Shown here: positions 1-10,693 of the stretch, piece by piece
Position numbering within the stretch: the first letter of the stretch is position 1
How the letters are laid out: each line of letters begins with the position of its first letter
Assembly (NCBI RefSeq): GCF_000935355.1
Contig: NZ_JXZC01000014.1
Location: 1 to 59,964, forward strand
From: Rossellomorea aquimaris
Lineage (GTDB): Bacteria; Bacillota; Bacilli; Bacillales; Bacillaceae_B
Length of the DNA stretch: 59,964 bases
Reading direction: 5' to 3'
Notes under the pieces: model-generated
The model's database searches: none
The model's input: the letters and a program-made list of their open reading frames with translations, nothing else
What the model was told of the DNA's origin: nothing
Position numbers and translations under genes: made by a program

Positions 1-138
1 TCTTAGGGGTTACTCTTTTTTGTTGTTTGCATTTTTGAGATTATGGATGGTACATCAATCCTCAATACAGATTATCTAATTCAGCGGGTGCTCACTACCT
101 AGGTGGTAATTGGTAAACTACGCATAAAACGGAAAAGT

Positions 139-209
139 GACGCAATTAAGCTGAGAAATGACGCAATAAAGTCGAAAACGACGCAATAAAGTCGAAAACG
201 ACGCAATTA
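139..209. repeat. Short tandem repeat, four units of about 20 bp
   Basis: The motif GACGCAA recurs at 139, 160, 180 and 200, so the period is 21, 20 and 20 bp. The two middle units are nearly identical and the outer ones diverge. It lies in the gene-free stretch before the ctsR promoter. No function can be assigned. Confidence 0.75.
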
Positions 210-487
210 CCACGAATTCTTCAAAACACACACATCTTACCAGTCAAAACATCATTATTCGTCCTAATGAGATCACATTCACTATCTAACAAAGTGATTC
301 TCCCACCAAACCAAAACTTCTAATCCATCATTCCAGTAACCCACACCACATCACAAATCAAACCCCCGTGGTCCAATAAATTCACACCCACTCAATGCCC
401 CATTTCCTGTTTTCTATCCAATAATCTCACATTTACACGTTTAAAACTTTCCTAAAACAGGAAAACTTCTAAGGTTAAACTTCATAA
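210..487. other. Gene-free, C-rich and G-poor intergenic stretch
   Basis: No credible coding region is visible on either strand from the window start to ctsR at 559. Between about 301 and 420 the plus strand has only about 6 G in 120 bases while C is abundant, a marked strand asymmetry. No RNA gene is recognisable. In B. subtilis ctsR follows an rRNA operon, so this may be a post-rrn spacer, but no rRNA sequence is present to prove it. Confidence 0.5.
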
Positions 488-516
488 TTGCAAAGATTTA
501 AACGCAGTTGTATAAT
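488..516 (+). promoter_or_regulatory. SigA-type promoter of the ctsR operon
   Basis: A -35 TTGCAA (488-493) and a perfect -10 TATAAT (511-516) are separated by 17 bp. The CtsR operator begins 4 nt after the -10, so bound repressor would cover the start site. Confidence 0.85.
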
Positions 517-519
517 TAT

Positions 520-536
520 AGTCAAATATAGTCAAA
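520..536 (+). promoter_or_regulatory. CtsR operator (heptamer direct repeat)
   Basis: Two AGTCAAA heptamers (520-526 and 530-536) are separated by the 3-nt spacer TAT. This matches the known CtsR consensus RGTCAAA-NAN-RGTCAAA. A further GTCAAA follows directly at 537-542. It sits at the expected transcription start of ctsR, so the operon should be autorepressed and induced by heat or protein stress. Confidence 0.9.
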
Positions 537-558
537 GTCAAAATGAGGAGGAGGTTTG

Positions 559-1020
559 ATGAGGAACATATCCGACATCATTGAACGTTATTTAAAGAAT
601 GTATTAGAACTGAGTGAAAGTGAGATAGTCGAGATTAAAAGAAGCGAGATCGCTGATAAGTTTCAATGTGTTCCTTCTCAAATTAATTATGTGATCAATA
701 CCCGTTTCACGATTGAAAGAGGGTATGTAGTAGAGAGTAAACGAGGTGGCGGGGGCTATATCAGGATTATGAAAGTAAAGGCCCACGATCAAGTTCATCT
801 TATTGACCAGCTAGTGGCACTCATTACTCAGACGATCAGCCAGAATACGGCAGCTGATATTGTTTTTCGTTTAGTAGAAGAGGATATTATTTCTGAACGG
901 GAAGCAAAGATCATGCTGAGCGTGATGGATCGCTCGGTAATCATGGTAGATTTACCAGAACGGGATGTTTTGAGAGGAAGAATGCTCAGAGCCATGCTGG
1001 ATTCTTTGAAGTACGAGTAA
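559..1020 (+). CDS. ctsR: Transcriptional repressor CtsR
   Basis: CtsR represses class III heat-shock genes (clp genes and its own operon) as a dimer binding the heptamer repeat found just upstream at 520-536. The 153-aa product has the N-terminal winged helix-turn-helix with the glycine-rich wing RGGGGYIR (about residues 62-69). That wing is the heat-sensing loop, and its Arg is a known McsB phosphorylation target. The C-terminal half is the helical dimerisation and McsB/ClpC-recognition domain. I chose ATG 559 because GAGGAGG (about 547-554) precedes it and homologues begin at this point; an in-frame TTG at 556 is too close to the SD. First gene of the ctsR-mcsA-mcsB-clpC operon. Confidence 0.96.
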   Translation: MRNISDIIERYLKNVLELSESEIVEIKRSEIADKFQCVPSQINYVINTRFTIERGYVVESKRGGGGYIRIMKVKAHDQVHLIDQLVALITQTISQNTAADIVFRLVEEDIISEREAKIMLSVMDRSVIMVDLPERDVLRGRMLRAMLDSLKYE

Positions 1021-1039
1021 GTTTTGAGAGGTGAGTAGG

Positions 1040-1582
1040 ATGATTTGTCAAGAGTGTAATGAAAGACCTGCAACCCTTCATTTTACCAAGGTGATAAATG
1101 GAGAAAAGACAGAGGTTCATTTATGTGAGCAATGCGCTCAGGATAAGGGTGAAATGTTTATGTTTGATTCTTCTTCCGGCTTCTCTGTGAACAATCTTTT
1201 GGCAGGTCTTCTTAATATAGCCCCTGCTATTAAGCAGGCAAAGGAAACGGAAATACCCAAGTCAGAGGTTTTACAGTGTGAAAAGTGTAAGATGACCTTA
1301 CAGCAATTTATTAATGTAGGACGATTTGGGTGTGCACATTGTTATGAGACGTTCAAGGATGAGCTGACTCCTCTATTAAAGCGAGTTCATAGTGGAAATG
1401 TGGAGCATCACGGGAAGGTACCGGAACGTATGGGCGGGGCGATTCATGTGAAGAAAAAAATTCAGCAGCTGAAGTCAGACCTGCAAACGATGATTGCGGA
1501 TGAAGAGTTTGAAAAAGCCGCAGAAATACGAGACGAAATTCGCTCCCTGGAAAAAGATATTAAAAATGACGGGGGGAGATAA
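1040..1582 (+). CDS. mcsA: McsA, activator of the McsB arginine kinase
   Basis: McsA is a zinc-binding adaptor that activates McsB and modulates CtsR. The 180-aa product has paired cysteines near the N-terminus (C3/C6 and C29/C32), a second pair group in the middle (CEKC and CAHC), and a C-terminal UVR motif of the type shared with ClpC and UvrB (acidic-helical segment around residues 140-175). ATG 1040 is preferred over the in-frame GTG 1031 because GAGAGGTGAG (1025-1034) is then a correctly spaced SD and homologues start MICQEC. It lies 19 nt after ctsR and 3 nt before mcsB. Confidence 0.95.
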   Translation: MICQECNERPATLHFTKVINGEKTEVHLCEQCAQDKGEMFMFDSSSGFSVNNLLAGLLNIAPAIKQAKETEIPKSEVLQCEKCKMTLQQFINVGRFGCAHCYETFKDELTPLLKRVHSGNVEHHGKVPERMGGAIHVKKKIQQLKSDLQTMIADEEFEKAAEIRDEIRSLEKDIKNDGGR

Positions 1583-1585
1583 AGG

Positions 1586-2668
1586 ATGAGCCTGGAAAGG
1601 TTTTTACAAAATGCCGTTAGTTCTTGGATGAATGAAGAGGGACCGAATTCGGATATTGTTCTCAGCTCACGGGTTCGCCTTGCAAGAAACCTGACAGACT
1701 TTCGTTTCTCCACTCTTTATTCTTCTGAGGAAGCAAAAGAAATCGTGGATCGTGTGAAGGATAAACTCTCTTTATACCCGAAGAAATTAGGTGAATTAGA
1801 ATTTTTACCTACAAGTGAGATTCAGCCACTCCAAAAGAGGGTATTGATGGAGAAACACCTCATTAGTCCTAACTTGGCAGAGGACACGAACTATGGGGCT
1901 GTCCTTTTATCCGGTGAAGAAGATATTAGCATAATGGTAAACGAAGAGGACCATATTCGAATACAGTGTTTATATCCAGGCTTACAATTGAAGGAAGCAT
2001 TACAAAGAGCGAATCAGATTGATGACTGGTTTGAAAGCGAATTTGATTTTGCTTTTGATGAGAAAAATGGATATTTAACGACTTGTCCTACCAATGTAGG
2101 GACGGGGCTTAGAGCTTCTGTCATGATGCACCTGCCTGGTCTGGTTTTAACCCAGCAGTTGAATAGGATCATTCCTGCCATTAATCAATTAGGTCTGGTG
2201 GTAAGAGGGATTTATGGAGAAGGCAGCGAGGCGTTGGGAAACATTTTTCAGATTTCGAATCAAACGACACTAGGTAAGTCTGAGGAAGATATAGTGGAAG
2301 ATTTATTGAGTGTCGTGAAACAGATCATCGATAAGGAACAATCGGCAAGGGACGCATTAGTAAAAACGTCTAACATACAATTGGAAGATAGGATATTTCG
2401 TTCACTTGGCGTTTTGGAGCACAGTCGGATCATCGAGTCCAAGGAAGCAGCGAAGTGTTTATCCGATGTCAGGCTTGGGATTGATTTAGGATACATCAAA
2501 GTCATATCTAAGAATATATTGAATGAACTAATGATTTTAACCCAACCGGGATTTTTACAACAATATTCTGGAGGTCCATTGAGACCAAATGAAAGAGATA
2601 TAAGAAGGTCTTCTTTGATTAGGGAGCGAATTAAGTTAGATAAGGATACATGTGAGGAGGAAAAATAA
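1586..2668 (+). CDS. mcsB: Protein-arginine kinase McsB
   Basis: McsB phosphorylates arginines on CtsR and on misfolded proteins, marking them for ClpC-ClpP degradation. The 360-aa product has the phosphagen-kinase catalytic fold: SSRVRLARN near residues 27-35, the [12 protein letters not shown] loop with the conserved Cys at residue 167, and the C-terminal PNERDIRR motif that forms the phospho-arginine allosteric pocket. Length matches the family (about 360 aa). The start is 3 nt after the mcsA stop, and its 3' end contains the SD for clpC, so the genes are tightly coupled. Confidence 0.96.
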   Translation: MSLERFLQNAVSSWMNEEGPNSDIVLSSRVRLARNLTDFRFSTLYSSEEAKEIVDRVKDKLSLYPKKLGELEFLPTSEIQPLQKRVLMEKHLISPNLAEDTNYGAVLLSGEEDISIMVNEEDHIRIQCLYPGLQLKEALQRANQIDDWFESEFDFAFDEKNGYLTTCPTNVGTGLRASVMMHLPGLVLTQQLNRIIPAINQLGLVVRGIYGEGSEALGNIFQISNQTTLGKSEEDIVEDLLSVVKQIIDKEQSARDALVKTSNIQLEDRIFRSLGVLEHSRIIESKEAAKCLSDVRLGIDLGYIKVISKNILNELMILTQPGFLQQYSGGPLRPNERDIRRSSLIRERIKLDKDTCEEEK

Positions 2669-2669
2669 T

Positions 2670-5117
2670 ATGATGTTTGGTCGATTTACAGAAAGAGCAC
2701 AAAAGGTATTAGCGTTAGCTCAGGAAGAAGCGATTCGTTTGGCGCACAGTAATATTGGTACTGAACATATTTTATTGGGACTTGTCCGCGAGGGTGAAGG
2801 AATTGCCGCTAAAGCACTTACGGCGTTGGGACTGAGCCCTGAAAAGATTCAGAAAGAAGTGGAAGGGCTGATCGGGAAAGGAACCGAGAAATCTCAAACG
2901 ATTCATTATACACCCCGAGCGAAGAAGGTGATTGAGCTCTCTATGGATGAGGCCCGTAAGCTGGGTCACTCATATGTAGGAACGGAACATATTTTATTAG
3001 GGTTGATCCGTGAAGGTGAAGGAGTGGCAGCCCGTGTACTCGGTAATCTTGGTGTCAGCTTAAATAAAGCAAGGCAGCAAGTATTGCAGTTACTTGGAAG
3101 CAATGACTCAAGCAACCACCAGGGAGGGGGCAATGCCAATGCCAATACGCCTACCCTTGATAGCTTAGCCCGGGACTTAACGGCAATTGCCCGTGAAGGA
3201 AGCCTGGATCCGGTTATCGGACGAAGCAAAGAAATTCAGCGTGTCATTGAAGTGTTAAGTCGCCGTACAAAGAATAACCCGGTGTTGATCGGTGAGCCCG
3301 GTGTAGGTAAGACAGCGATTGCTGAGGGTCTTGCACAACAGATCATTGCAAATGAAGTGCCTGAAATTCTTCGGGATAAACGGGTCATGACCCTGGATAT
3401 GGGTACAGTGGTAGCCGGTACGAAATATCGCGGTGAATTCGAGGATCGATTAAAGAAAGTGATGGATGAAATTCGTCAGGCGGGTAATATCATCCTGTTT
3501 ATCGATGAGCTTCATACACTAATCGGAGCAGGTGGAGCTGAAGGCGCCATCGATGCATCAAACATCTTAAAACCATCCCTTGCTCGTGGAGAGTTACAAT
3601 GTATCGGTGCGACAACATTAGATGAGTACCGTAAATATATTGAAAAGGATGCTGCGCTCGAGCGTCGTTTCCAACCTATCCAAGTCAATGAGCCAACGGC
3701 AGAGGAGTCTATTCAGATCCTGAAGGGCTTACGCGATCGTTATGAAGCCCATCACCGCGTATCGATCACAGATGAAGCGATTGATGCGGCAGTGAAACTG
3801 TCTGATCGCTACATTTCAGACCGGTTCTTACCGGATAAGGCAATCGATTTAATTGATGAAGCCGGTTCAAAGGTTCGTTTGCGTTCTTATACAACGCCGC
3901 CAAACCTGAAAGAGCTTGAAGCGAAGCTGGAAGAAATCCGTAAAGAGAAGGATGCAGCTGTCCAAAGCCAAGAGTTTGAAAAAGCAGCTTCTCTAAGGGA
4001 TTCGGAGCAAAAGCTTCGTGAAGAGCTGGAAGAAACGAAGAATACATGGAAAGAAAAGCAAGGTCAGGAAAATACGGAAGTGACGGTAGAAGACATTGCA
4101 AAGGTTGTATCGAACTGGACGGGAGTACCGGTATCGAAACTTGCTCAGACCGAGACGGATCGATTACTTAAGTTAGAAGAGATCCTTCATTCCAGAGTCA
4201 TCGGTCAATCTGAAGCAGTCGTAGCGGTATCGAAAGCAGTCCGTCGTGCAAGAGCGGGGCTGAAAGATCCGAAGCGTCCGATTGGTTCCTTTATTTTCTT
4301 AGGACCTACAGGAGTAGGGAAAACGGAACTTGCCCGTGCATTAGCGGAATCTATGTTCGGTGACGAGGATGCCATGATCCGTATTGATATGTCTGAGTAC
4401 ATGGAGAAGCATTCGACTTCCCGTTTAGTAGGCTCTCCTCCAGGGTATGTAGGATATGAAGAAGGCGGTCAGTTAACAGAAAAAGTTCGCCGTAAGCCAT
4501 ATTCCGTCGTGCTTTTAGATGAAATCGAAAAGGCCCATCCTGATGTATTTAACATCCTCCTTCAAGTCTTGGAAGACGGTCGTCTGACAGATTCTAAAGG
4601 AAGAACGGTAGACTTTAGAAACACGGTGTTGATCATGACATCTAACGTCGGTGCCCAGTCACTTAAGAGCAACAAATATGTCGGGTTCAATATTCAAGAT
4701 GGAAAGCAGGATTATAAGGATATGAAAGGCAAGGTGATGGAGGAGCTGAAACGTGCGTTCCGACCAGAGTTCCTTAACCGTATCGATGAAATTATCGTTT
4801 TCCACTCACTTGAAAAAGATCACTTGAAAGAGATTGTGACATTAATGTCAAACCAACTGACAAGTCGCTTGAAAGAGCAGGATATTCATTTAGAGCTATC
4901 TGCTGCTGCTAAAGAAAAAATAGCAGAAGAAGGATTCGATCCTGAATACGGTGCACGCCCACTGCGCCGGGCCATTCAGAAACATGTAGAGGATAAACTG
5001 TCAGAGGAGCTGTTAAGAGGCAAGGTCCTGACAGGTCAGAATATTATCATCGATGTAGAGGATAGTGAGTTTGTTGTAAAGGTAAAAGAAGAAGAAGCAG
5101 CTAATACTCCTACTTAA
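2670..5117 (+). CDS. clpC: ATP-dependent Clp protease ATPase subunit ClpC
   Basis: ClpC is a HSP100 AAA+ unfoldase that feeds ClpP, with MecA or McsB as adaptors. The 815-aa protein has an N-terminal repeat domain (two copies around residues 1-145), AAA-1 with Walker A GEPGVGKT at 208-215, a linker carrying a UVR-like motif (about 420-455), AAA-2 with GPTGVGKT near 550 and IDMSEYME, and a conserved C-terminal D2 domain. ATG 2670 (or the adjacent ATG 2673) follows the SD GAGGAGG at 2654-2660; the in-frame GTG at 2652 lies in front of that SD. The start codon is 1 nt after the mcsB stop. A strong terminator follows. Confidence 0.96.
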   Translation: MMFGRFTERAQKVLALAQEEAIRLAHSNIGTEHILLGLVREGEGIAAKALTALGLSPEKIQKEVEGLIGKGTEKSQTIHYTPRAKKVIELSMDEARKLGHSYVGTEHILLGLIREGEGVAARVLGNLGVSLNKARQQVLQLLGSNDSSNHQGGGNANANTPTLDSLARDLTAIAREGSLDPVIGRSKEIQRVIEVLSRRTKNNPVLIGEPGVGKTAIAEGLAQQIIANEVPEILRDKRVMTLDMGTVVAGTKYRGEFEDRLKKVMDEIRQAGNIILFIDELHTLIGAGGAEGAIDASNILKPSLARGELQCIGATTLDEYRKYIEKDAALERRFQPIQVNEPTAEESIQILKGLRDRYEAHHRVSITDEAIDAAVKLSDRYISDRFLPDKAIDLIDEAGSKVRLRSYTTPPNLKELEAKLEEIRKEKDAAVQSQEFEKAASLRDSEQKLREELEETKNTWKEKQGQENTEVTVEDIAKVVSNWTGVPVSKLAQTETDRLLKLEEILHSRVIGQSEAVVAVSKAVRRARAGLKDPKRPIGSFIFLGPTGVGKTELARALAESMFGDEDAMIRIDMSEYMEKHSTSRLVGSPPGYVGYEEGGQLTEKVRRKPYSVVLLDEIEKAHPDVFNILLQVLEDGRLTDSKGRTVDFRNTVLIMTSNVGAQSLKSNKYVGFNIQDGKQDYKDMKGKVMEELKRAFRPEFLNRIDEIIVFHSLEKDHLKEIVTLMSNQLTSRLKEQDIHLELSAAAKEKIAEEGFDPEYGARPLRRAIQKHVEDKLSEELLRGKVLTGQNIIIDVEDSEFVVKVKEEEAANTPT

Positions 5118-5127
5118 TACAAGGTAG

Positions 5128-5166
5128 AAAAGAGGTACACGTTTATGTTTTTCGTGTACCTCTTTT
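5128..5166 (+). terminator. Rho-independent terminator after clpC
   Basis: A 14-bp perfect stem (5128-5141 with 5153-5166) encloses an 11-nt loop. The descending arm ends in TTTT, preceded by GAGGTACACG and its complement. It separates the CtsR regulon operon from radA. Confidence 0.88.
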
Positions 5167-5200
5167 ATCATAATGGATACCTTTTAAAGGAATCCGGAAA

Positions 5201-5487
5201 TGCTTGTCGCCTCTGAGCAAGCCACCTCCGCTTTTCTTATTGTCCAGCTCCGGTGGCTAGAGGCTCGAGGTCATAAGCCAAGTTAACCAAAAAGGCAAAA
5301 AGCGCCTTTCCGGTTAACTCGTCTTATGCTTGTCGCCTCTGAGCAAGCCACCTCCGCTTTTCTTATTGTCCAGCTCCGGTGGCTAGTCCCTCGAGGTCAT
5401 AAGTAAATCTCGCCAAAAAGGCAAAGACCGCCTTTTCAACGAGCTCGACTTATGCTTGTCGGGCCTGAGCAAGCCACCTCCGCTTTT
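5201..5487. repeat. Family A hairpin repeat, two complete units plus end (126-bp period)
   Basis: A conserved block beginning TGCTTGTCG recurs at 5201, 5327 and 5453, exactly 126 bp apart. Between blocks each unit folds back on itself. In unit 1, GGTGGCT 5252-5258 pairs AGCCACC 5346-5352, AGAGGC 5259-5264 pairs GCCTCT 5335-5340, CATAAG pairs CTTATG, GTTAACC 5282-5288 pairs GGTTAAC 5312-5318, and AAAGGC pairs GCCTTT. Unit 2 keeps the fold with different bases (AGTCCC 5385-5390 with GGGCCT 5461-5466; CTCG with CGAG). Another copy is at 12445-12595. It has no long ORF and no transposase. Confidence 0.85.
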
Positions 5488-5499
5488 AAGGGTCCTAAA

Positions 5500-5528
5500 T
5501 TGAATTAAATACATAAAACCGATACAAT
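5500..5528 (+). promoter_or_regulatory. SigA-type promoter of radA-disA
   Basis: TTGAAT (5500-5505), a 17-bp spacer, and TACAAT (5523-5528). It lies just after the repeat block and about 70 nt before the radA start, so radA-disA can be transcribed independently of the CtsR-controlled promoter. Confidence 0.75.
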
Positions 5529-5599
5529 CATTTCAAATGGGATGGATATTGTCATGAAATGTAAAAAGAACAAATAGAGTAAAAGAGGAGAAGAATAGA

Positions 5600-6976
5600 T
5601 TGGCAAAGAAAAAGACAAAGTTTGTATGTTCATCATGTGGATATGAGTCTGCTAAATGGATGGGGAAATGTCCGGGGTGTAACGAGTGGAACACGATGGT
5701 GGAAGAAGTTGAAATGACGGGGAAAAAGCCTCGGGGATCATTTATGCATTCTGAAAATAGCGGGCCCACTAAAGCAGAAAAGCTTATCTCAATCGAAACA
5801 AAGCAAGAACCAAGAGTATTGACCGAATCGAAAGAGCTGAATCGGGTGTTAGGTGGAGGGGTAGTCCCGGGTTCACTGGTGTTGATAGGTGGAGATCCCG
5901 GGATCGGTAAATCTACTTTATTGCTTCAGGTATCTTCCCAGCTGGCCGATCAAAAACAGAAGGTCCTATATATATCCGGAGAAGAATCGATCAAGCAAAC
6001 AAAACTTCGTGCAGATCGATTAAGTATCAAGTCGGATGACTTATATATATTTGCGGAAACGAACCTTGAATTGATTCATCAAACGATTGAACAAATCTCA
6101 CCTGATTTTGTCATAATCGACTCGATTCAAACGATTTTCCATCCAGAAGTGACGTCTGCTCCCGGCAGTGTTTCCCAAGTAAGGGAATGTACAGCTGAAT
6201 TAATGAGAATCGGAAAAACAAAAGGCATCGCCATCTTCATTGTAGGGCATGTTACAAAGGAAGGGTCGATTGCCGGACCGCGTTTATTGGAACATATGGT
6301 AGATACCGTGCTGTATTTTGAAGGGGAGCGCCATCATTCATATCGTATTTTAAGAGCCGTGAAGAATCGCTTCGGTTCCACGAATGAGATGGGGATCTTT
6401 GAAATGAAGGAGCTTGGTTTGGAGGAGGTCGCAAACCCTTCCGAGATATTCCTGGAGGAGCGTTCCCAAGGTGCGGCAGGCTCAACGGTCGTTGCCTCCA
6501 TGGAAGGTACAAGGCCTGTTCTGGTGGAGATACAAGCCCTTGTCACACCTACAAGCTTCAATAACCCCCGACGTATGGCAACAGGGATCGATCATAGCCG
6601 TGTTTCACTTATTATGGCCGTGTTGGAGAAGCGGGCAGGAATGCTATTGCAGCAGCAGGATGCTTATTTAAAAGTGGCAGGTGGAGTCAAACTGGATGAA
6701 CCTGCGATTGATCTGGCTGTTGCCGCGAGTATTGCGTCCAGCTTCCGGGATAAAGCGTCCAGTGCTCATGATTGTATCATCGGAGAGGTCGGATTGACGG
6801 GTGAAATAAGGAGGGTGTCGAGAATTGAGCAACGTGTCCAAGAAGCGGCTAAACTAGGCTTTAGACGTGTGATTATTCCCCAAAATAACTTAAGTGGATG
6901 GCAGCCGCCTTCGGATATAGAGGTAACAGGAGTATCAAATATAAACGAAGCGCTGGCTATTATTTTAGGAGGATAA
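5600..6976 (+). CDS. radA: DNA repair protein RadA
   Basis: RadA is a RecA-like ATPase and branch-migration helicase acting in recombinational repair and transformation. The 458-aa product, the same length as the B. subtilis protein, has a four-Cys zinc finger (C10, C13, C24, C27), Walker [10 protein letters not shown] (98-106), the KNRFG RadA signature in the mid region, and a C-terminal Lon-protease-like P domain (ending with [10 protein letters not shown] and [10 protein letters not shown]). The start is TTG 5600, preceded by GAGGAG at 5586-5591; homologues begin MAK here. It is 3 nt upstream of disA. Confidence 0.96.
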   Translation: MAKKKTKFVCSSCGYESAKWMGKCPGCNEWNTMVEEVEMTGKKPRGSFMHSENSGPTKAEKLISIETKQEPRVLTESKELNRVLGGGVVPGSLVLIGGDPGIGKSTLLLQVSSQLADQKQKVLYISGEESIKQTKLRADRLSIKSDDLYIFAETNLELIHQTIEQISPDFVIIDSIQTIFHPEVTSAPGSVSQVRECTAELMRIGKTKGIAIFIVGHVTKEGSIAGPRLLEHMVDTVLYFEGERHHSYRILRAVKNRFGSTNEMGIFEMKELGLEEVANPSEIFLEERSQGAAGSTVVASMEGTRPVLVEIQALVTPTSFNNPRRMATGIDHSRVSLIMAVLEKRAGMLLQQQDAYLKVAGGVKLDEPAIDLAVAASIASSFRDKASSAHDCIIGEVGLTGEIRRVSRIEQRVQEAAKLGFRRVIIPQNNLSGWQPPSDIEVTGVSNINEALAIILGG

Positions 6977-6979
6977 GAA

Positions 6980-8053
6980 ATGGAAGATAAGAAGGCAAGA
7001 GAAAAGTCCATGTCGGATATATTGCAATTTGTTGCTCCAGGTGCTCCGATAAGAGATGGCATCGATAATGTGCTGAGAGCCAATACGGGGGGACTGATTG
7101 TCGTTGGCTATAATGATAAGGTGAAATCTGTACTGGATGGCGGATTTCATATCAATTGTGCTTTTTCTCCTAGCTATCTGTATGAGCTGGCCAAGATGGA
7201 TGGGGCCATCATCCTGAACGAAGCGGGTACGAAGATTATTTTGGCAAACGCTCAGTTGGCTCCCGATGTGTACGTTCCGTCTACCGAAACGGGAATGAGA
7301 CATCGCACGGCGGAGCGGGTTGCGAGACAAACCAATGCCCTTGTCATTGCTATTTCTCAACGTAGGAACGTGATAACGTTGTATCAAGGGAATTTCCGAT
7401 ATGCTTTAAAAGATATCTCTGTCATCTTAACGAAGGCGAACCAGGCGATTCAGACTTTGGAGAAGTATAAAGTGGTTCTCGATCAGAGTATCTCTAATCT
7501 ATCGGTTTTGGAGTTTGAGGAGCTTGTGACACAAAGTGACTTACTGCAGGTTCTTCATCGATTCGAGATGGTTTTACGGATTAAGAATGAGTTATTAACC
7601 TATCTAAGCGAGTTGGGGGTCGAGGGCAGGCTGATCCGTTTACAAATGAATGAGCTATTGGCGGATATTGAAGATGAAGCAATGTTGATTATCAGGGATT
7701 ATTCTCAAGAGAGAAATATCAAGCCGTTTGAACTTCTTTATAAATTCCAGGAGCTTGTGCATTCAGAAGTGTTAGAGGATAATGTCCTATTAAAGTTATT
7801 AGGATACCATGGATATGTTCATCATGATGATGCCATTTTCCCAAGGGGCTATCGCGTGTTGAATAAGATCCCCCGTTTACCGATTGTGATCATTGAAAAT
7901 CTGATTACAAGGTTTGAAACCCTTCCTCATGTGGTGAGTGCTTCAGTAGATGATTTGGATGAAGTAGAGGGAATCGGTGAAGTGAGGGCCAGAAAGATTA
8001 AAGAGGGGCTGAAACTGATCAAGGAGCAGACTTTTGCCGATCGACAGCTATAG
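6980..8053 (+). CDS. disA: Diadenylate cyclase DisA (DNA integrity scanning)
   Basis: DisA makes c-di-AMP from two ATP and scans DNA for lesions, delaying sporulation when branched DNA is met. The 357-aa protein has the N-terminal DAC domain with catalytic DGA (74-76) and RHRTAER (107-113), a helical spine, and a C-terminal helix-hairpin-helix DNA-binding region ([12 protein letters not shown]). ATG 6980 begins 3 nt after the radA stop, with AGGAGG at the radA end as SD. RadA is a known DisA partner that lowers its activity, which fits the pairing. Confidence 0.96.
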   Translation: MEDKKAREKSMSDILQFVAPGAPIRDGIDNVLRANTGGLIVVGYNDKVKSVLDGGFHINCAFSPSYLYELAKMDGAIILNEAGTKIILANAQLAPDVYVPSTETGMRHRTAERVARQTNALVIAISQRRNVITLYQGNFRYALKDISVILTKANQAIQTLEKYKVVLDQSISNLSVLEFEELVTQSDLLQVLHRFEMVLRIKNELLTYLSELGVEGRLIRLQMNELLADIEDEAMLIIRDYSQERNIKPFELLYKFQELVHSEVLEDNVLLKLLGYHGYVHHDDAIFPRGYRVLNKIPRLPIVIIENLITRFETLPHVVSASVDDLDEVEGIGEVRARKIKEGLKLIKEQTFADRQL

Positions 8054-8267
8054 GTATGTGGTTCCGGAGGGCCTGATATGATACAATATAGGTTTTTTCA
8101 AAAAATTGACAGTTTGTAATGAGGCATGTTAGCCTTTCATAGAGGACTCTATTAAAATGGGATTTTTATATCAAAATGGTTTCCATTCGATTAAATTTAA
8201 AATTTTCAAGGGCTAATACGTTTCAAAAATAGTAAATTGTTTATAATGAATAGGAGGAGGTGAGGGA

Positions 8268-9359
8268 ATGTTAAAAAGAATCGTTCAAGCGTGCTTCCTT
8301 ATCGTCGGGGGGACACTAGGGATATTTCTGCTTCCCGAATTATTTACCGTCATAAATTTATCAGACATTCCTTTAATTAATAACCCTTATATGACTGCTA
8401 TATTTGGTGCCATTATATTTTATATTCTTACGTTTTGGGCAGTCGAGTATGTTGTCAATTTCGTCAAGTGGTTTGAAGATAGTTTAGTAAAAGCTCCAGT
8501 AACGGATCTGTTATTTGGTAGTTTAGGTCTTATTATCGGTCTTTTTGTTGCGTATTTGTTTGGGATTCCTTTCAATCAAATGGAGATTCCGATTGTCAAC
8601 ACAGTGGTTCCGATTCTGTTAACGTTGCTTCTTGGATATTTAGGATTTCAGGTCGGCTTTAAGAAGAGGGATGAGCTTGTCAGTCTTTTCGGTACGTCAA
8701 ATAGGGGTAAGAAAAAAGGGACTGACGAAGATTCTGATGAACCAGGTGTGAAAACCCTTAAGATATTGGATACGAGTGTGATTATCGATGGTCGTATCGC
8801 TGATATCTGTCAAACTGGATTCTTAGAAGGAATTGTCGTGATTCCACAGTTTGTGCTGGAGGAGCTTCAGCATATTGCGGATTCTTCAGACGTGTTAAAA
8901 CGAAATCGTGGACGTCGCGGGCTTGATATCCTGAATCGTATTCAAAAGGAGCTGCCTGTAGAGGTTCAGATTTATGAAGGTGACTTTGAGGAAATTCAGG
9001 AAGTTGATTCAAAGCTTGTGAAATTAGCGAAACTTACGAATGGGATCGTTGTAACGAATGATTTCAACTTGAATAAAGTTTGCGATCTTCAAGGTGTACA
9101 AGTATTAAATATCAATGACTTGGCAAACGCCGTTAAGCCAGTTGTATTACCTGGGGAAGAATTGAAGGTTCAGGTAATCAAAGACGGTAAAGAACATAAT
9201 CAAGGGATTGCCTATCTCGATGATGGTACGATGATCGTCGTTGAAGAGGGACGCAATTATATCGGCAAGTACATCGATGTACTTGTAACGTCTGTTCTTC
9301 AAACATCTGCCGGTCGAATGATCTTTGCGAAGCCGAAGCAATTAGAAAAAGCTTTATAA
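8268..9359 (+). CDS. yacL: PIN-TRAM domain membrane protein (YacL)
   Basis: A 363-aa protein with about four N-terminal hydrophobic segments (residues about 5-140). A PIN-type nuclease domain follows: [10 protein letters not shown], then EELQ, and later TNDFNLN with conserved acidic residues that would bind metal. A C-terminal TRAM domain spans about residues 295-355 ([14 protein letters not shown] region). By family it is a membrane-anchored putative ribonuclease; the precise substrate is not known to me. ATG 8268 follows AGGAGGAGGTGAGGG. The 214 nt before it contain no convincing promoter, although a TTGACA occurs at 8106. Confidence 0.92.
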   Translation: MLKRIVQACFLIVGGTLGIFLLPELFTVINLSDIPLINNPYMTAIFGAIIFYILTFWAVEYVVNFVKWFEDSLVKAPVTDLLFGSLGLIIGLFVAYLFGIPFNQMEIPIVNTVVPILLTLLLGYLGFQVGFKKRDELVSLFGTSNRGKKKGTDEDSDEPGVKTLKILDTSVIIDGRIADICQTGFLEGIVVIPQFVLEELQHIADSSDVLKRNRGRRGLDILNRIQKELPVEVQIYEGDFEEIQEVDSKLVKLAKLTNGIVVTNDFNLNKVCDLQGVQVLNINDLANAVKPVVLPGEELKVQVIKDGKEHNQGIAYLDDGTMIVVEEGRNYIGKYIDVLVTSVLQTSAGRMIFAKPKQLEKAL

Positions 9360-9371
9360 GTAATCTTTGCC

Positions 9372-9400
9372 CTGACTCTATTGATTCAGTGAGGTATAAT
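9372..9400 (+). promoter_or_regulatory. Candidate SigA promoter of ispD-ispF
   Basis: CTGACT (9372-9377) is 17 bp from a perfect TATAAT (9395-9400), 33 nt before the ispD ATG. The -35 is 4/6, so the call depends mainly on the -10. Confidence 0.5.
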
Positions 9401-9421
9401 AAATAGTATTACTCGAGTTAA

Positions 9422-10607
<1,186 letters not shown>

Positions 10608-10693
10608 GGGGACAAATTCGCTTTATTCCCTTACATAACGGTGTTAAAATAGGTCAGAGACTTTAAAACAGAATACAAAGAGGAGGAAATCAA

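Noticed and set aside
139..209. Possible CRISPR array
   Set aside because: Units are 20-21 bp with no unique spacers and no cas genes are present anywhere in the window.
8106..8134. TTGACA before yacL
   Set aside because: No acceptable -10 lies 16-18 bp downstream, so it was not called a promoter.
8242..8247. TATAAT just before the yacL SD
   Set aside because: Transcription would start inside the SD sequence and there is no -35; probably chance.
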